22,785 nucleotides of DNA from an uncultured Mycoplasmatales bacterium (GTDB lineage Bacteria > Bacillota_I > Bacilli_A > Mycoplasmatales > Mycoplasmoidaceae). The position numbers and the translations under genes are program-made. The notes beneath the pieces are model-generated. The model saw only the letters and a program-made list of their open reading frames with translations, ran no database searches and was not told the origin of the DNA. The stretch covers positions 1 to 22,785 of the forward strand of contig CAJTRF010000012.1 in NCBI GenBank assembly GCA_910578525.1, given 5' to 3'. Positions 9,478 to 19,422 of the stretch are shown here, one piece after another. Position 1 is the first letter of the stretch; every line of letters starts with the position of its first letter.

Positions 9478-12459
9478 CTATTTTCAATATTCATATTTTG
9501 TTTTTGAAAAAGGTATTGAAGTGCAACCGTTATTGCTCTTTTTATAAATATTATTAATTCCTCTACATCCCCAACGTAAACTATTAGGACAAAGCGAAGT
9601 ACGAGACGAGTTTCATCCATAACATAAGTGATAATTATCATCATTTTCGTTTTTTTCTGGAAAAAATGAAAAAGCATCAAATAAAGCATCATTCTTATCA
9701 GGATCTCTATGATTTCCACTATAGAATCCAAGTTCAACTTTATTTGGTTTTCTGGATACTTCATAATGTTGATCAGGAGTATATGTTTTTTTTGGAAGAT
9801 CATTTTCAAAATCTATAATTCTACTCTCAGCATAAGCTAAACAAAAATAATCTCCAGTTATTCAACCAAGTATAGAAGAAGTATCAATTATGTTGTGTTC
9901 GGCATCTAATCAAAAACTAAGTGGATGTGCTTCATTTTTTTTATCATTAGGAAGTGAATCAACATATTGACGTAGTTTGTTTCTTGAAAATTTAAAAGAA
10001 ATATTGATACTATCTATGTCAAGTTTATATCTACAATGTCCAACCCAGTCAGCTGCAAAAGTGTGTTCATCAGTAAGTGTTTTGCCATCATTTGTTTTGG
10101 TGTCTGAATCAGGCCAAATAGAAGATTGATATTCAATCATGGTATCATATATTTGTGAACCTTTTAATGAAAGATTAATTAAAAATTCACCTTTAATTTT
10201 ATTAGTTCCTTTAGAAATAACTTTTAAGCATGGAAGAGAAGTAGGTGATTGATCGGATAATTTAAAAGAGTCAGATGAAAGATTGGATACAATCTCATAA
10301 TCAACACCATATTCAACAGAACCAACAAATGTTTCACCAACAATTTTCTTAGACACTTCGTCACATATTTTATTAAACACAGTTTTGTTCTGAATAATAA
10401 CATTGTCTATTTCAGATGCAGTAACATAATTCAAATCAAATGTAGGTACGGAAATTTCTTCAGAATATGAAAAAGTAATTTCAGAAATATCTTCAGTTTC
10501 TTGAGAAGATTTTAACCAAAAAAGGAATTGAATTGAATTTTTGAGTATTTTTGTGTCAGTAGAAGCAGAAACAACAAAAGGGACAGTAATTGAGCTTGAA
10601 GCATCGTAAGTGGAATCTGGAATAACAATATTAAAATCAGATGAATTAACAGCAGGTGAATATTCATTTATTTTTTGTAAAACCGATTTAAATAATGGAC
10701 CGGTTTGTTTATCAATTAAATTTGACAGTTGTGTAGAGCTTACACTCTTTGGGTTTGGTACAGAAATAATTTGAGGGGAAGATTGTGAAAAAAAAGTTTG
10801 TTCACCAATTGTATTTAGGTCAAATTCAGAATTATCAACGACAACATTAATTTCAATAGGATCAACAATTGAAGCATCATTTGTAGAATTAGCTAAAAGA
10901 TGAGAATACGGTGAAGATGATACTACAAAATAAACAGGTTTCCCAATTTCTCCGCATGAGCCTTCAGAATAATCACCAGGTTTAACAGAAAATTTAGATG
11001 AAGAATCATAAAAATCAATGTAAAAATCTGTATCGGTAATATTTGAAACAGAAAAAGATGAATTAATTGATTCAACTAATAAAGATTTCAAAGAAGTGTT
11101 TTTCGTTATTTCATTAGTTAATTCATTAATAGTAACATTAGTTGGATCATTTACATCTCCGATTTTGATTGTTTTAGAAGAAATTAAATTTTTTATTGAT
11201 GTTGCAACCTTTTGAGAATTTAAATGATTTCTTTGGTCAACGAATCTAAATTTAATAGGAAAAAAATATGAATTAATTAATGGATTATTATCAATTCGTG
11301 AATTTGATTTAATTGAAATGTCTACAGAATTTTCAGTATCTATTTGAAAATTTTCATAATTTTTAATATTAGAAGTATCGATAAAGTAATCATCGGTTGA
11401 TAAATTTAAAATTGACAAACTTTCCATCATTTTATTTACAGAAAAAGAAATAGTAGAAATAATGTGTTCTCTAATTGTATCTGCATAGATACATTCGTGT
11501 TGGTAATCAACATTCGTAACAGGAATATCAATGATTTCATTGTATTGATAAGAAAGATTTTGTAAATCAAAAGAGTTTACACAAACTTTAATACCATTAA
11601 TTGTGAAATTAAACAGATTTTGGGAAGAGATATCAAAAATATTTGAATTAAATTTACATTCTAAACTAGCGCTAAATGGTTCAGTATTTGAATGCAAAAT
11701 TTTTGAATCAAGTATATTAAAAAGAGGAGAATAGTTGATACTTATTTCATTATGACAATTACAATTAAATTTTGAGTAATTAAGATTTGGGAATTGATTA
11801 TTTAATTGTGTAATAAAAAATGAATTAATAGACGATTCAACGTTTTTAAGGACGGTATTATTAGTTTCTGTAACATTTGAATCAAGAATTTTACTAACTA
11901 AATCTATTTTATTATCTGGGGAAAGAGAAGAAAGATAAATTGTATCAGAAACTTCAAAAGGATTTACATGAAATTCAGAAGGGTTTAACTTAAAAGTATT
12001 AGGTAGTGACTGAATGGTGATTTTTTGTGAATTAATTATAGATTGTCCAGAAATTTTATTAGATAATGAGAAAATAGTAATAGGATAATTAAATGGTGTT
12101 GGTGAAACAAAGTTAAATTCTAAATTTTCTAGATCAGTATCTATTGAAATGTCAAAGTCATCTAATGATATTTTTCCATTAGCATATGGAAAAAAAAGAA
12201 TAATAGTGTGGTAAATTCATTCTTTTAAGCTTATTGAAGAAGCGACTGAAGAAAGAAGTTCTTGAGAGGGAATTTTATCAGGTGTTGAAGAAGAAATATA
12301 AAAAGTATTTTCAAATGAAACAGTGTCAAAATCAATTTTATTTAAATTAACTATAGGAATATTTTTGTTTCCTCAACATGAAGATAAAGAAAAAATAGGT
12401 GCGCTTATTAAAGCACCAAATAAGAACATTTTTTTAATTTTTTTTCGAGTACCACTCAT
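9478..12459 (-). CDS. Large modular surface lipoprotein (993 aa)
   Basis: 993 aa with UGA=Trp. N-terminus: basic MSGTRKKIKK, hydrophobic core, then lipobox SLSSC with Cys28, so the protein should be lipid-anchored outside the membrane. The rest is Ser/Asn/Asp/Thr-rich and beta-like. A loose unit of about 120-140 residues recurs some six times (near residues 55, 190, 290, 430, 570 and 690): an amphipathic helix such as LSNLIDKQTGPLFKSVLQK, a D-F/Y-x-I strand, then a beta stretch like SSITVPFVVSAS. The last 120 residues differ: rich in Trp, Cys, Gly and Arg (LCYGW, LRWGCRG), a distinct C-terminal domain I cannot identify. The same unit is seen in the 1054-aa neighbour, so they are probably paralogues. 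ATG 12459 gives the best signal; Met11 is an alternative. No Shine-Dalgarno; its -10 box lies 19 bases before the ATG. Function unknown; adhesion or immune interaction is a guess. Confidence 0.8.
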
Positions 12460-12472
12460 ACTTTGATGTTGT

Positions 12473-12492
12473 ATTTATATTATAATATAAAT
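12473..12492. promoter_or_regulatory. Palindromic divergent promoter
   Basis: The 37-base gap between two divergent lipoprotein genes contains a perfect 20-base palindrome centred between 12482 and 12483. It carries TATAAT on the plus strand (12481-12486) and on the minus strand (12479-12484), overlapping. Predicted starts lie 10 bases (plus) and 19 bases (minus) before or near the two ATGs, so the leaders must be very short. RNA polymerase could bind only one side at a time. Confidence 0.6.
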
Positions 12493-12496
12493 TAAT

Positions 12497-13573
12497 ATGA
12501 GAAAAAAAATTTGTTTATTCAGTGTCTTTTTTTTATTTTCCTTACCTTTTTGTACTACTTCTTGTTCTAGCAACTTCAAATGAGATAATTCATTTTCTTT
12601 TGATCAAAGTTTCTCTATTTCAAGTTTTTTACCGTTAGATCAAATAGCTCCTTCTTGTGATGATGATTTATTTTTATATGCTTCTTCTCCTGTTAAAAAT
12701 TGTAAATCGGTTTTAAAAGATGTTTATTTTTCTAATGGGAATAATACAGAGAAAATAATTGCGGACATTGTCAATTTTTATTTAAATGATTTTTTACAAT
12801 ATGGTCCTTTTTCTGGACAAATAAAATATTCTATAAACAACGATTTAACTGACATATCTTTTATTTTAAATGTTCAATGTAATGATAATCATCCATACAC
12901 TTATGAAATTGAATTAATGCATTATAACTTAGTTTTTGCATCACCAGAATTTGTGCAAAATAAAACTAAATCATCATGAGATTTATTTTTGTATCATAAT
13001 ACAAAATTGCCTTCATACACATCTTATTATCATATAATCCAAAAAAATTATAAAACAGGCAATGTTGAATATGAAACAACAACAAATGATTATTTTAAAA
13101 TAAAAGATTCATATGTTCTTTCTAATTTTTTGTTATCTACAAGTTTGCAAAATAAATACAAATTAATTTCAGTAAATTTTTATGATCCAAACTCTATTGA
13201 AGACCAAAAAAGAATTCAATTAAATCCTACGTCTTGGTTACCAACTTCTTCGCCTGAGGAATATTTAAAACAGTGGGAAGTTCAAGAAAAAGATTTTCGT
13301 ACATCAACAATTTTATATCCTCAGTATTCTTTTATGAATATAGATTATGTTATTACAAACTTTGATACACAATTAACTAAACTTGACAAGATGAAATACA
13401 TATTTTATGAATGTAAATTAGGAGAACACAATGATCCACAATTTGGTTTTCAAATATCAATTTCATTAGTTCCAGGATATATTTTTACAAAAAGCACAAG
13501 TCCTTTTGTTGACTTTGTTACTGGAGATGATTACACTGAGCATATTTTTAATTATTCAACAGTAGAAATATAA
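12497..13573 (+). CDS. Surface lipoprotein (358 aa)
   Basis: 358 aa. MRKKICLF plus a hydrophobic stretch ends in a lipobox CTTSC (Cys23, Cys19 also possible), predicting a lipid-anchored outer-surface protein. The mature part is Ser/Asn/Tyr-rich. One unit resembling the repeat of the neighbouring large lipoproteins is visible at about residues 83-130: helix TEKIIADIVNFYLNDFL, then a strand pair with D-I-S-F-I. It looks like a short member of the same family. Trp is encoded by UGA (residues 29 and 163) and also by UGG (twice). ATG 12497 is the first in frame after the -10 box, with only 10 bases between, and has no Shine-Dalgarno. Specific function not recognised. Confidence 0.8.
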
Positions 13574-13587
13574 AAAATAATTTTTTA
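13571..13587. terminator. Possible weak terminator between converging genes
   Basis: A symmetric A/T element (TAAAAAAT, A, ATTTTTTA) exactly spans the stop codon of the plus gene (13571-13573) and of the minus gene (13585-13587). The stem would be only about six A-U pairs with a three-base loop followed by U-runs on both strands. The two genes end 11 bases apart, so transcripts must stop or collide here. Weak as a hairpin. Confidence 0.35.
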
Positions 13588-16500
13588 TTTTGAATAAGTA
13601 TAAGATTCACTTTGAGGAACAATATCTCTTTGCTGTTCGTTTCAATTTATTTCTATATCAGGTGTTGAAACACCTTCGATAGGCCTATCATTTTTGGTAA
13701 AAAAACGAATATTTACAGTTTGTGACACTAAATCCGAAAAAAAAGTCTTTAAAACCCATCTATTTGTTTGTTTATCCATTATTTTTTTAAATCGAAGTGT
13801 AGAGCAAATGTTGAAAGATCAGTTGCAATTCAATTGATAGTTATCTAAGTTTAATGATTGAGAGAAATGTTTATCAGAAAAATTTTCAAAATAAAAACTA
13901 TTTTTTTCACTATCAAAAGGGTAATAACCAGGGATTGGAGACGCAAGTGTAGGTAAAGCTTGAGTTTCAAAATCAAAATTCTTATTGAATATATCTTCTT
14001 CATTTATATAATCAAAAGTAAAATTAACTGTAAAGGCATTGAATCTTGGAATGTAAATTCAAGCTAAACTAGAATATTCCCCAAGAGTAGAAATTGGAGT
14101 TCCAATAGCAACCCCTACATCTTGTAAATCTTTTAATGTATAAGTTGTTTTGTCTGGCTTAGACTCATTGTATTCATCAATTAACTGTAAAGCCTGATAA
14201 GAATATCTGAACAAAACTTGACAATTCGTTGAATTATCAACATTAATTGTTGCTTGACCACGCTCATGTTCTTCCACATCTTGTCGATGAGTTTTTTGAC
14301 ACATTTCACTTCCTACATATACTTGATCAGCATGATATGAATCACACATAGAAAAAGGAACATTAAATTTATAATCAACGTTTTCAAATTCTTTAATCGG
14401 ACATTGTTCAACAATTATTTTGAAGTTAAAATATGTTAGATCAGTTAAATAGCGAGAGTCTTCTGTTGCTTTAATGCATCCTTGAATATCAGGGTGCTGA
14501 TAATCGTAAGATTCAGTAGTTGAGAGAGAACCACTTAAATCAACAACATAGTCTATACCAAATTCAACATAAGGACAATATTTTTGTATTTCAAGATTAA
14601 TTTGTTTTTGGGTTTCTGAATAATCTACAGAATTCAAATCAGAAAGTTTTAACTTTGAAATTAAATCACCATCTAATGTATGATTTGTTTCGCTATATGT
14701 GTATACATTAATAACAAATGTTCGGGAAGAGGTAACATCAGCAAGAGAAATTTTTTGTTTGTCAGCTTTTGCATAAAAAGAAATATAAAAAATTCCACTA
14801 AATATTTTAGAAGAACAAGTGACTTTTGCATCCACTTCTACTGTTGATGAATAATCAAATTTTTGCTTTGCAATATCTATATCAAAGGATTCATGCTCAA
14901 AAAAAGAATGAGGACAATTATTAGAGATGTTATTATTGTATAAACTATTTAGGATTCATTTTAAAAGAAGACTAGACCTAGAAAGAGAATCAATTTCTAA
15001 AGTAGAACAATTTTCAGGGTTTAGCGCACTAAATGTGTATGTTGTGGTAAAATCAGTAAATTGCTGTCCATTAACATCTATCTTGTAATCACTCGTTATA
15101 TGTGGTAAAAAATATAATGAGACTATATTTCTATTAGAAAGATATAAAGAATTAACAGAAGATGTTATAGATATCTTTATTTCAAAAGACTTTGAAAAAT
15201 CAAGAAATTCTGGATAAGTAGAAAAATTTGTTATATTTAAAGAATAATCAAAATAAGCCAGAGATTGTGAATCATCTCTAATTAAACTAATATCAATATC
15301 ATCAATAAAATCATTTAGTCATCAAACCAACTGGTTTATTGCATCGTTGTTATCATTTAACATGTTTGAAATAAGAGATTTAGGTACGTTTTTTATATCA
15401 GTTCCAACAGGAAGATTAAAGTAGAAAAAGTCAGTTTGTTTAGAAACGAATGTTGATAAGTCCTTTCGTTTACTTGACGAATACAAAGAAAAAATTTCTA
15501 TGTCGCTATTTTCATCAGTGAAAAACATATCACCATTATATACAGAGTTACCAATAGGAGTTGTAATTTCGATTCTAAAAGGTCATGGTTGAGTTAAATC
15601 ATAATAAGACAAGTCTTGTGCAAAGGCGCTACCAATTAATTTACCATTGTGAAAAATGACTTTTAGATAATCATTTTTCAATACAAATTCTTCATTCTCA
15701 AAAACATCAGATAAACAAAAATGTTCATTTATTTTGGCAGAAAATTTATTAATAATTAATTTTGAAAAATAATCATTAATAAATCCAGCAGAGACTCTAC
15801 TAGGATTAACTGATGGAATACTACGGGAAAAGACGGTCTCCTCAAAATTTGTTGATAAATCTTTAATAATTTGGTTAAAATCGTTTTGTAAATCATTTAT
15901 TGAAAAAATTGCTTTTATGAATTTTACTTGAAAGGTGAATTCAACAGATTGTTCTGTGTAAGAAAAAACAGAATTTTCACCATAATCATTTGTGTTTAAT
16001 TTATAAAAAATTTTTGCTTGATATAAATCATCATTTAAAAAATTAAGAGTGCTTAAAGATATTTCTTTTGATTCATCCAAAGAAATGTCACAAAGTCTAA
16101 CACAACCATAAGATGATTTTAAAAAACCAAAAATTGTTCTAGATATATAAGGATCTGAAGAGACATAATCAGTTAATGAATCTTTTTTTTCAGACAAAGT
16201 TGGATTATTATCAGAATGTTTTAAAGGTACATTAAAATCTTTATAATTAGAAAAATTTTGGGAATCAAAGTGTAATAATTTTTTAATGCCACAAACATTA
16301 ATTTTAAAAGAAAAATTACCCACATAATTATGACAATTTGATGAAACATAAATATTACAAGAAACAAAATTTTGTCTTAAATCATCAAAACTATAGTTTA
16401 TATATTCCTCTTTTGATTCATCACCATCTTTAATTTTTGCATCATTAGTTATTTTTACAAAATCTAGACAAAAATTGGGGTCATATTTTTTGATGTTGTC

Positions 16501-16749
16501 TTTAACAATTTGTAAAACATAATTATCAGAATTAATTTGAAGTAATTCGTTTGTTGTGACTTTCAACGGATCATTGCATTCAAATACAGCATAATTAACT
16601 CTTGAAATAGTATCAGACTCAGAAATGGAAATCTGATTAAGATTAAAAATTTTTTTACTAAAACAAGATGATATAGATAAAGAAAAAACAAACAAAAAGA
16701 ATAGAGATATAAGTTTTAAAAAATTAATAAATATTACATTTCTTTTCAT
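13585..16749 (-). CDS. Large modular surface lipoprotein (1054 aa)
   Basis: 1054 aa, open throughout only with UGA=Trp, including two consecutive UGA codons (Trp-Trp at 15319-15324). The signal MKRNVIFI with a long hydrophobic core ends in lipobox SISSC (Cys29). The mature part is Ser/Asn/Asp/Phe-rich. It carries several helix-plus-beta units of the kind in the 993-aa protein; the clearest is at about residues 705-735, where YSETQKQINLEIQKYCP is followed by VEFGIDYVVDLSGSL, matching VEYGVDYEIVSNLSS of the other protein. I therefore call them one lipoprotein family. Many Cys residues are scattered, unusual for a mycoplasma surface protein. No Shine-Dalgarno; ATG 16749 lies 19 bases after its -10 box, identical to the spacing at 12459. 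No membrane helix after the signal. Role not recognised. Confidence 0.82.
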
Positions 16750-16756
16750 ATCAATA

Positions 16757-16780
16757 TTATCATATAATATTATATGATAA
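16757..16780. promoter_or_regulatory. Palindromic divergent promoter
   Basis: A perfect 24-base palindrome centred between 16768 and 16769 fills the 24-base gap between the minus-strand lipoprotein and plus-strand LRR gene and runs into the first codons of the latter. TATAAT is present on the plus strand (16763-16768) and, directly abutting, on the minus strand (16769-16774). The minus gene's ATG follows its -10 by 19 bases, the same as at the 12473-12492 palindrome. Confidence 0.6.
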
Positions 16781-19422
16781 AAATGTTTAAAAAAATAACT
16801 AGTACATTTTCCTTTGTTTCATTTTTATTTTCATTGTTTTCTTTTTCTGTTAATAACAGAATAAGCAATGAATGTTTTACTATTAATTGCTCTGATGTTT
16901 GTTCAAATGTCATATCTGATGCATTGGTTCATTTTGAAATAATTTCTGATGATGAAGTAAAAATTAATTATTGTGAACGAGGTCTCAAAGCGACAAGTCC
17001 TAAATTTGTAGACTTTGTAGAGTACAATTTAAAATCTTATAAAATTTCAGAAATTAATGATAATGCGTTTAACAATTACGATAATCCAAATAGTTTTAAT
17101 ATTGACGGAGAGCTTACTGTTCCAAAATATCTTAAAAGAATTGGCAAAAGGGCATTTGCAAATTGCGGGTTCAATAATTTAAGACTTGATCAATGTGAAA
17201 AACTAGAGATTATTGATTCAGGTGCATTTTATAGGTGTTTAAATTTAACCAATTCTGATAATCAACCATTAGTTTTTCCAAGTACTCTAATTAAAATCGA
17301 TGGAGACAAGGAAGATGGTGCTTTCGAGGATTGCACATCATTATCTTCTATTGATTTTTCTAATTCTTTATCATTACAAGAGATTGGCGATTATGCTTTT
17401 TCTGGATGCTCAAAAATTAATTCGAATTTACATTTTCAACAATCATTAACTTCAATTGGTAATTTTTCATTTGCTTTCTGCAGTAATCTATCATGTGTAG
17501 ATTTTCATTCTTCATCATCTTTAAAAACTATAAATTCATATGCTTTTTTTCAAGACCACAATCTAGAAATTGAAAATTTTGTTAATGCTGCATCCTTAAA
17601 TTTTTTAGGAGATAATGCATTTTCTTGTTGTGATAGTATTGATACATTTTTAGAATTTCCAAGTTCAATAAATTACATCGGTCATAATTGCTTTTATGAG
17701 TCTACTATTTTGGAAACTTTGAAATTAAATTGGGATCCAGATAGAGACCTAGATTCAGTAAAAATGTATTCTGATTCCCTTCCACTAATGTCTGCATCAG
17801 GTAAAATCCAAATCACTAAGGATAAAAAGAAATATTTAGATTTTTTTAGCAAATTTGGGTATTCATTCGATTGAGATCAATTATTTATTACTTCTTTCAT
17901 AACTAAATTATCTGAATTAGTAGAGGGAAAAATCGAGGGAGTTGATCCAGATGTTAATTGTTCTGTATATGGTACAAATGATGAAATATCAATTGATTCT
18001 ATTGAAACTTTATCAAATTTTAAAATCACAAATATGTCTTTTAAGGATTTTTATTTTTATGAAGGTTCCCAAGTAGAAAAATACAAGATATGTAAAATTT
18101 CTCCATATTGTTTTAACGGGAATAAATCAGTTTTTGGATCTTTAAAATTTAATAAATATATTGAAGAAATAGGTTCACATTGCTTCCAAGGATGTGAAAA
18201 TATAAATACTCTTGATTTTTCTGAAAATACTTCACTTAAAATGATTGATTCTTTTTCATTCGCAGATTGCAAAAATTTGTCAAATACTTTATCAATTCCA
18301 AAATCAACTCGAACATTTGGCATAAGTTGTTTTAGAGATGCTGGTAGTTTTGAAAGTCTCATTTTTAATTGAAATGTTGAAGATCTTGAAGGTGTTTCTG
18401 TAGAAAATGAAGATTCATTGCCAAGTTTAATTGATAATATTCACCAAAGAATATATGCTAAAATTGGCACACCAAATTTAATATTAAAAATGTTACAAAC
18501 TCATGATATAGAAAAATATTCATTGAATCAATTTGCTACACATCAGGTTATAAATTTAAGTTTAAGCCTTGTTTCACAATATGAAAATATGACAAATCAA
18601 GATAACATTGTTGCCTGTACTTTTGATGATTTTTTTGGAGAAGTAAGTATTGATAATTTGTTAATAAATTCTTTAATAAAAAACATTAAATTTAATGATT
18701 TTTTTTATTACAACAATAATAAATACAAAATAATAAAAATTGGTGAGAAATGTTTTGCTGATAAAACATTAAAAGGAGATGTTTATATACCAAACACTAT
18801 TTCATCAATTGGAGCAGAAGCTTTTTTTGACACTGATATTGAATCGGTTTCGATTGAAGAAAATTCAGTTTTATATTCTATTGGTGACTCTGCGTTTAAA
18901 AATTGTTTTTATTTACGATCTTTTCAATTCAAAAACACAAAATTATTAAATTCAATTGGTGATTTTGCTTTTGAATCATGTCAAAATTTAGATAGCGAAA
19001 TTTATATTCCTGGTTCTACAGTACAATTTGGCAGAGATATTTTTTTAAACTCAAGAAAAATGAACATTATTTCTTTTAACTGAAGCAGTGACTATTTAAA
19101 TAACAAAATAATTACTTTTACAAATATTAATTCGTTACCAAACGTCTATTATTCAGACACAATGACTCCAAAAATTTTAGTTCCTTTATCATTAAAAAAA
19201 GAATATCAAAATTTTTTTAAAAAAACAATTTTTTCAAGCAAGTATTATCTGAATTGGATTGATGATGGTTCAGTTCCGATTCCGGTTCCTGATGACCAAA
19301 ATTCATCAAATAAAATGTTATTTTTTATAGTTTCTTGTTTATCAATATTTTTATCAATAATTTTTATTATTTGTATACTTATTTATATAATGCGGATATG
19401 CAAAAAAACAAAAAAATGTTAA
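16774..19422 (+). CDS. BspA-like leucine-rich-repeat surface protein (882 aa)
   Basis: 882 aa. A signal-like N-terminus (FKKITSTFSFVSFLFSLFSF, no lipobox), a long extracellular region, one membrane helix (about residues 847-871) and a short basic tail RICKKTKKC: type I topology. The extracellular part has LRR_5 (BspA/TpLRR) repeats with the pattern L-x-x-I-G-x-x-A-F-x-x-C, for example LQEIGDYAFSGCSKI, LTSIGNFSFAFCSNL, LYSIGDSAFKNCFYL. They form three supermodules (about residues 33-350, 389-570 and 605-830), each with an entry beta region, several LRRs and a cap beginning F-N-W and containing SLP, in two of the three followed by a Tyr...FF-x-K stretch. BspA-like proteins in other organisms bind host or extracellular proteins, so adhesion is likely but inferred. 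ATG 16774 is inside the palindromic promoter and would be leaderless; Met4 (16783) is a good alternative. No Shine-Dalgarno. Confidence 0.88.
19386..19391 (+). promoter_or_regulatory. Predicted -10 box inside the end of the upstream LRR gene
   Basis: A perfect TATAAT lies in the coding end of the 882-aa LRR gene, 6 bases before an in-frame ATG of the next LRR gene (19398). It suggests a separate leaderless transcript and favours that ATG. In an AT-rich genome a chance match is possible. Confidence 0.4.

Noticed and set aside
9417..9809. 130-codon minus-strand frame
   Set aside because: It lies in another frame over the 3' part of the 993-aa lipoprotein gene, which itself is open there when UGA is Trp and has a sensible domain composition; the shorter frame is a shadow.
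17872..17874. Apparent stop codons (TGA) breaking the LRR and lipoprotein genes into pieces
   Set aside because: The frames continue with matching repeats on both sides of every TGA and known PstS/PstB/RNase J residues demand Trp there, so these are UGA-Trp codons, not pseudogene lesions.
18057..18362. 101-codon minus-strand frame inside the first LRR gene
   Set aside because: It is antisense to clear LRR coding sequence and shows no independent start signal or recognisable protein.
19335..19397. Upstream extension of the second LRR gene to 19335
   Set aside because: These codons read the membrane-helix region of the previous gene in another frame; a normal signal peptide appears only from 19398 or 19416.
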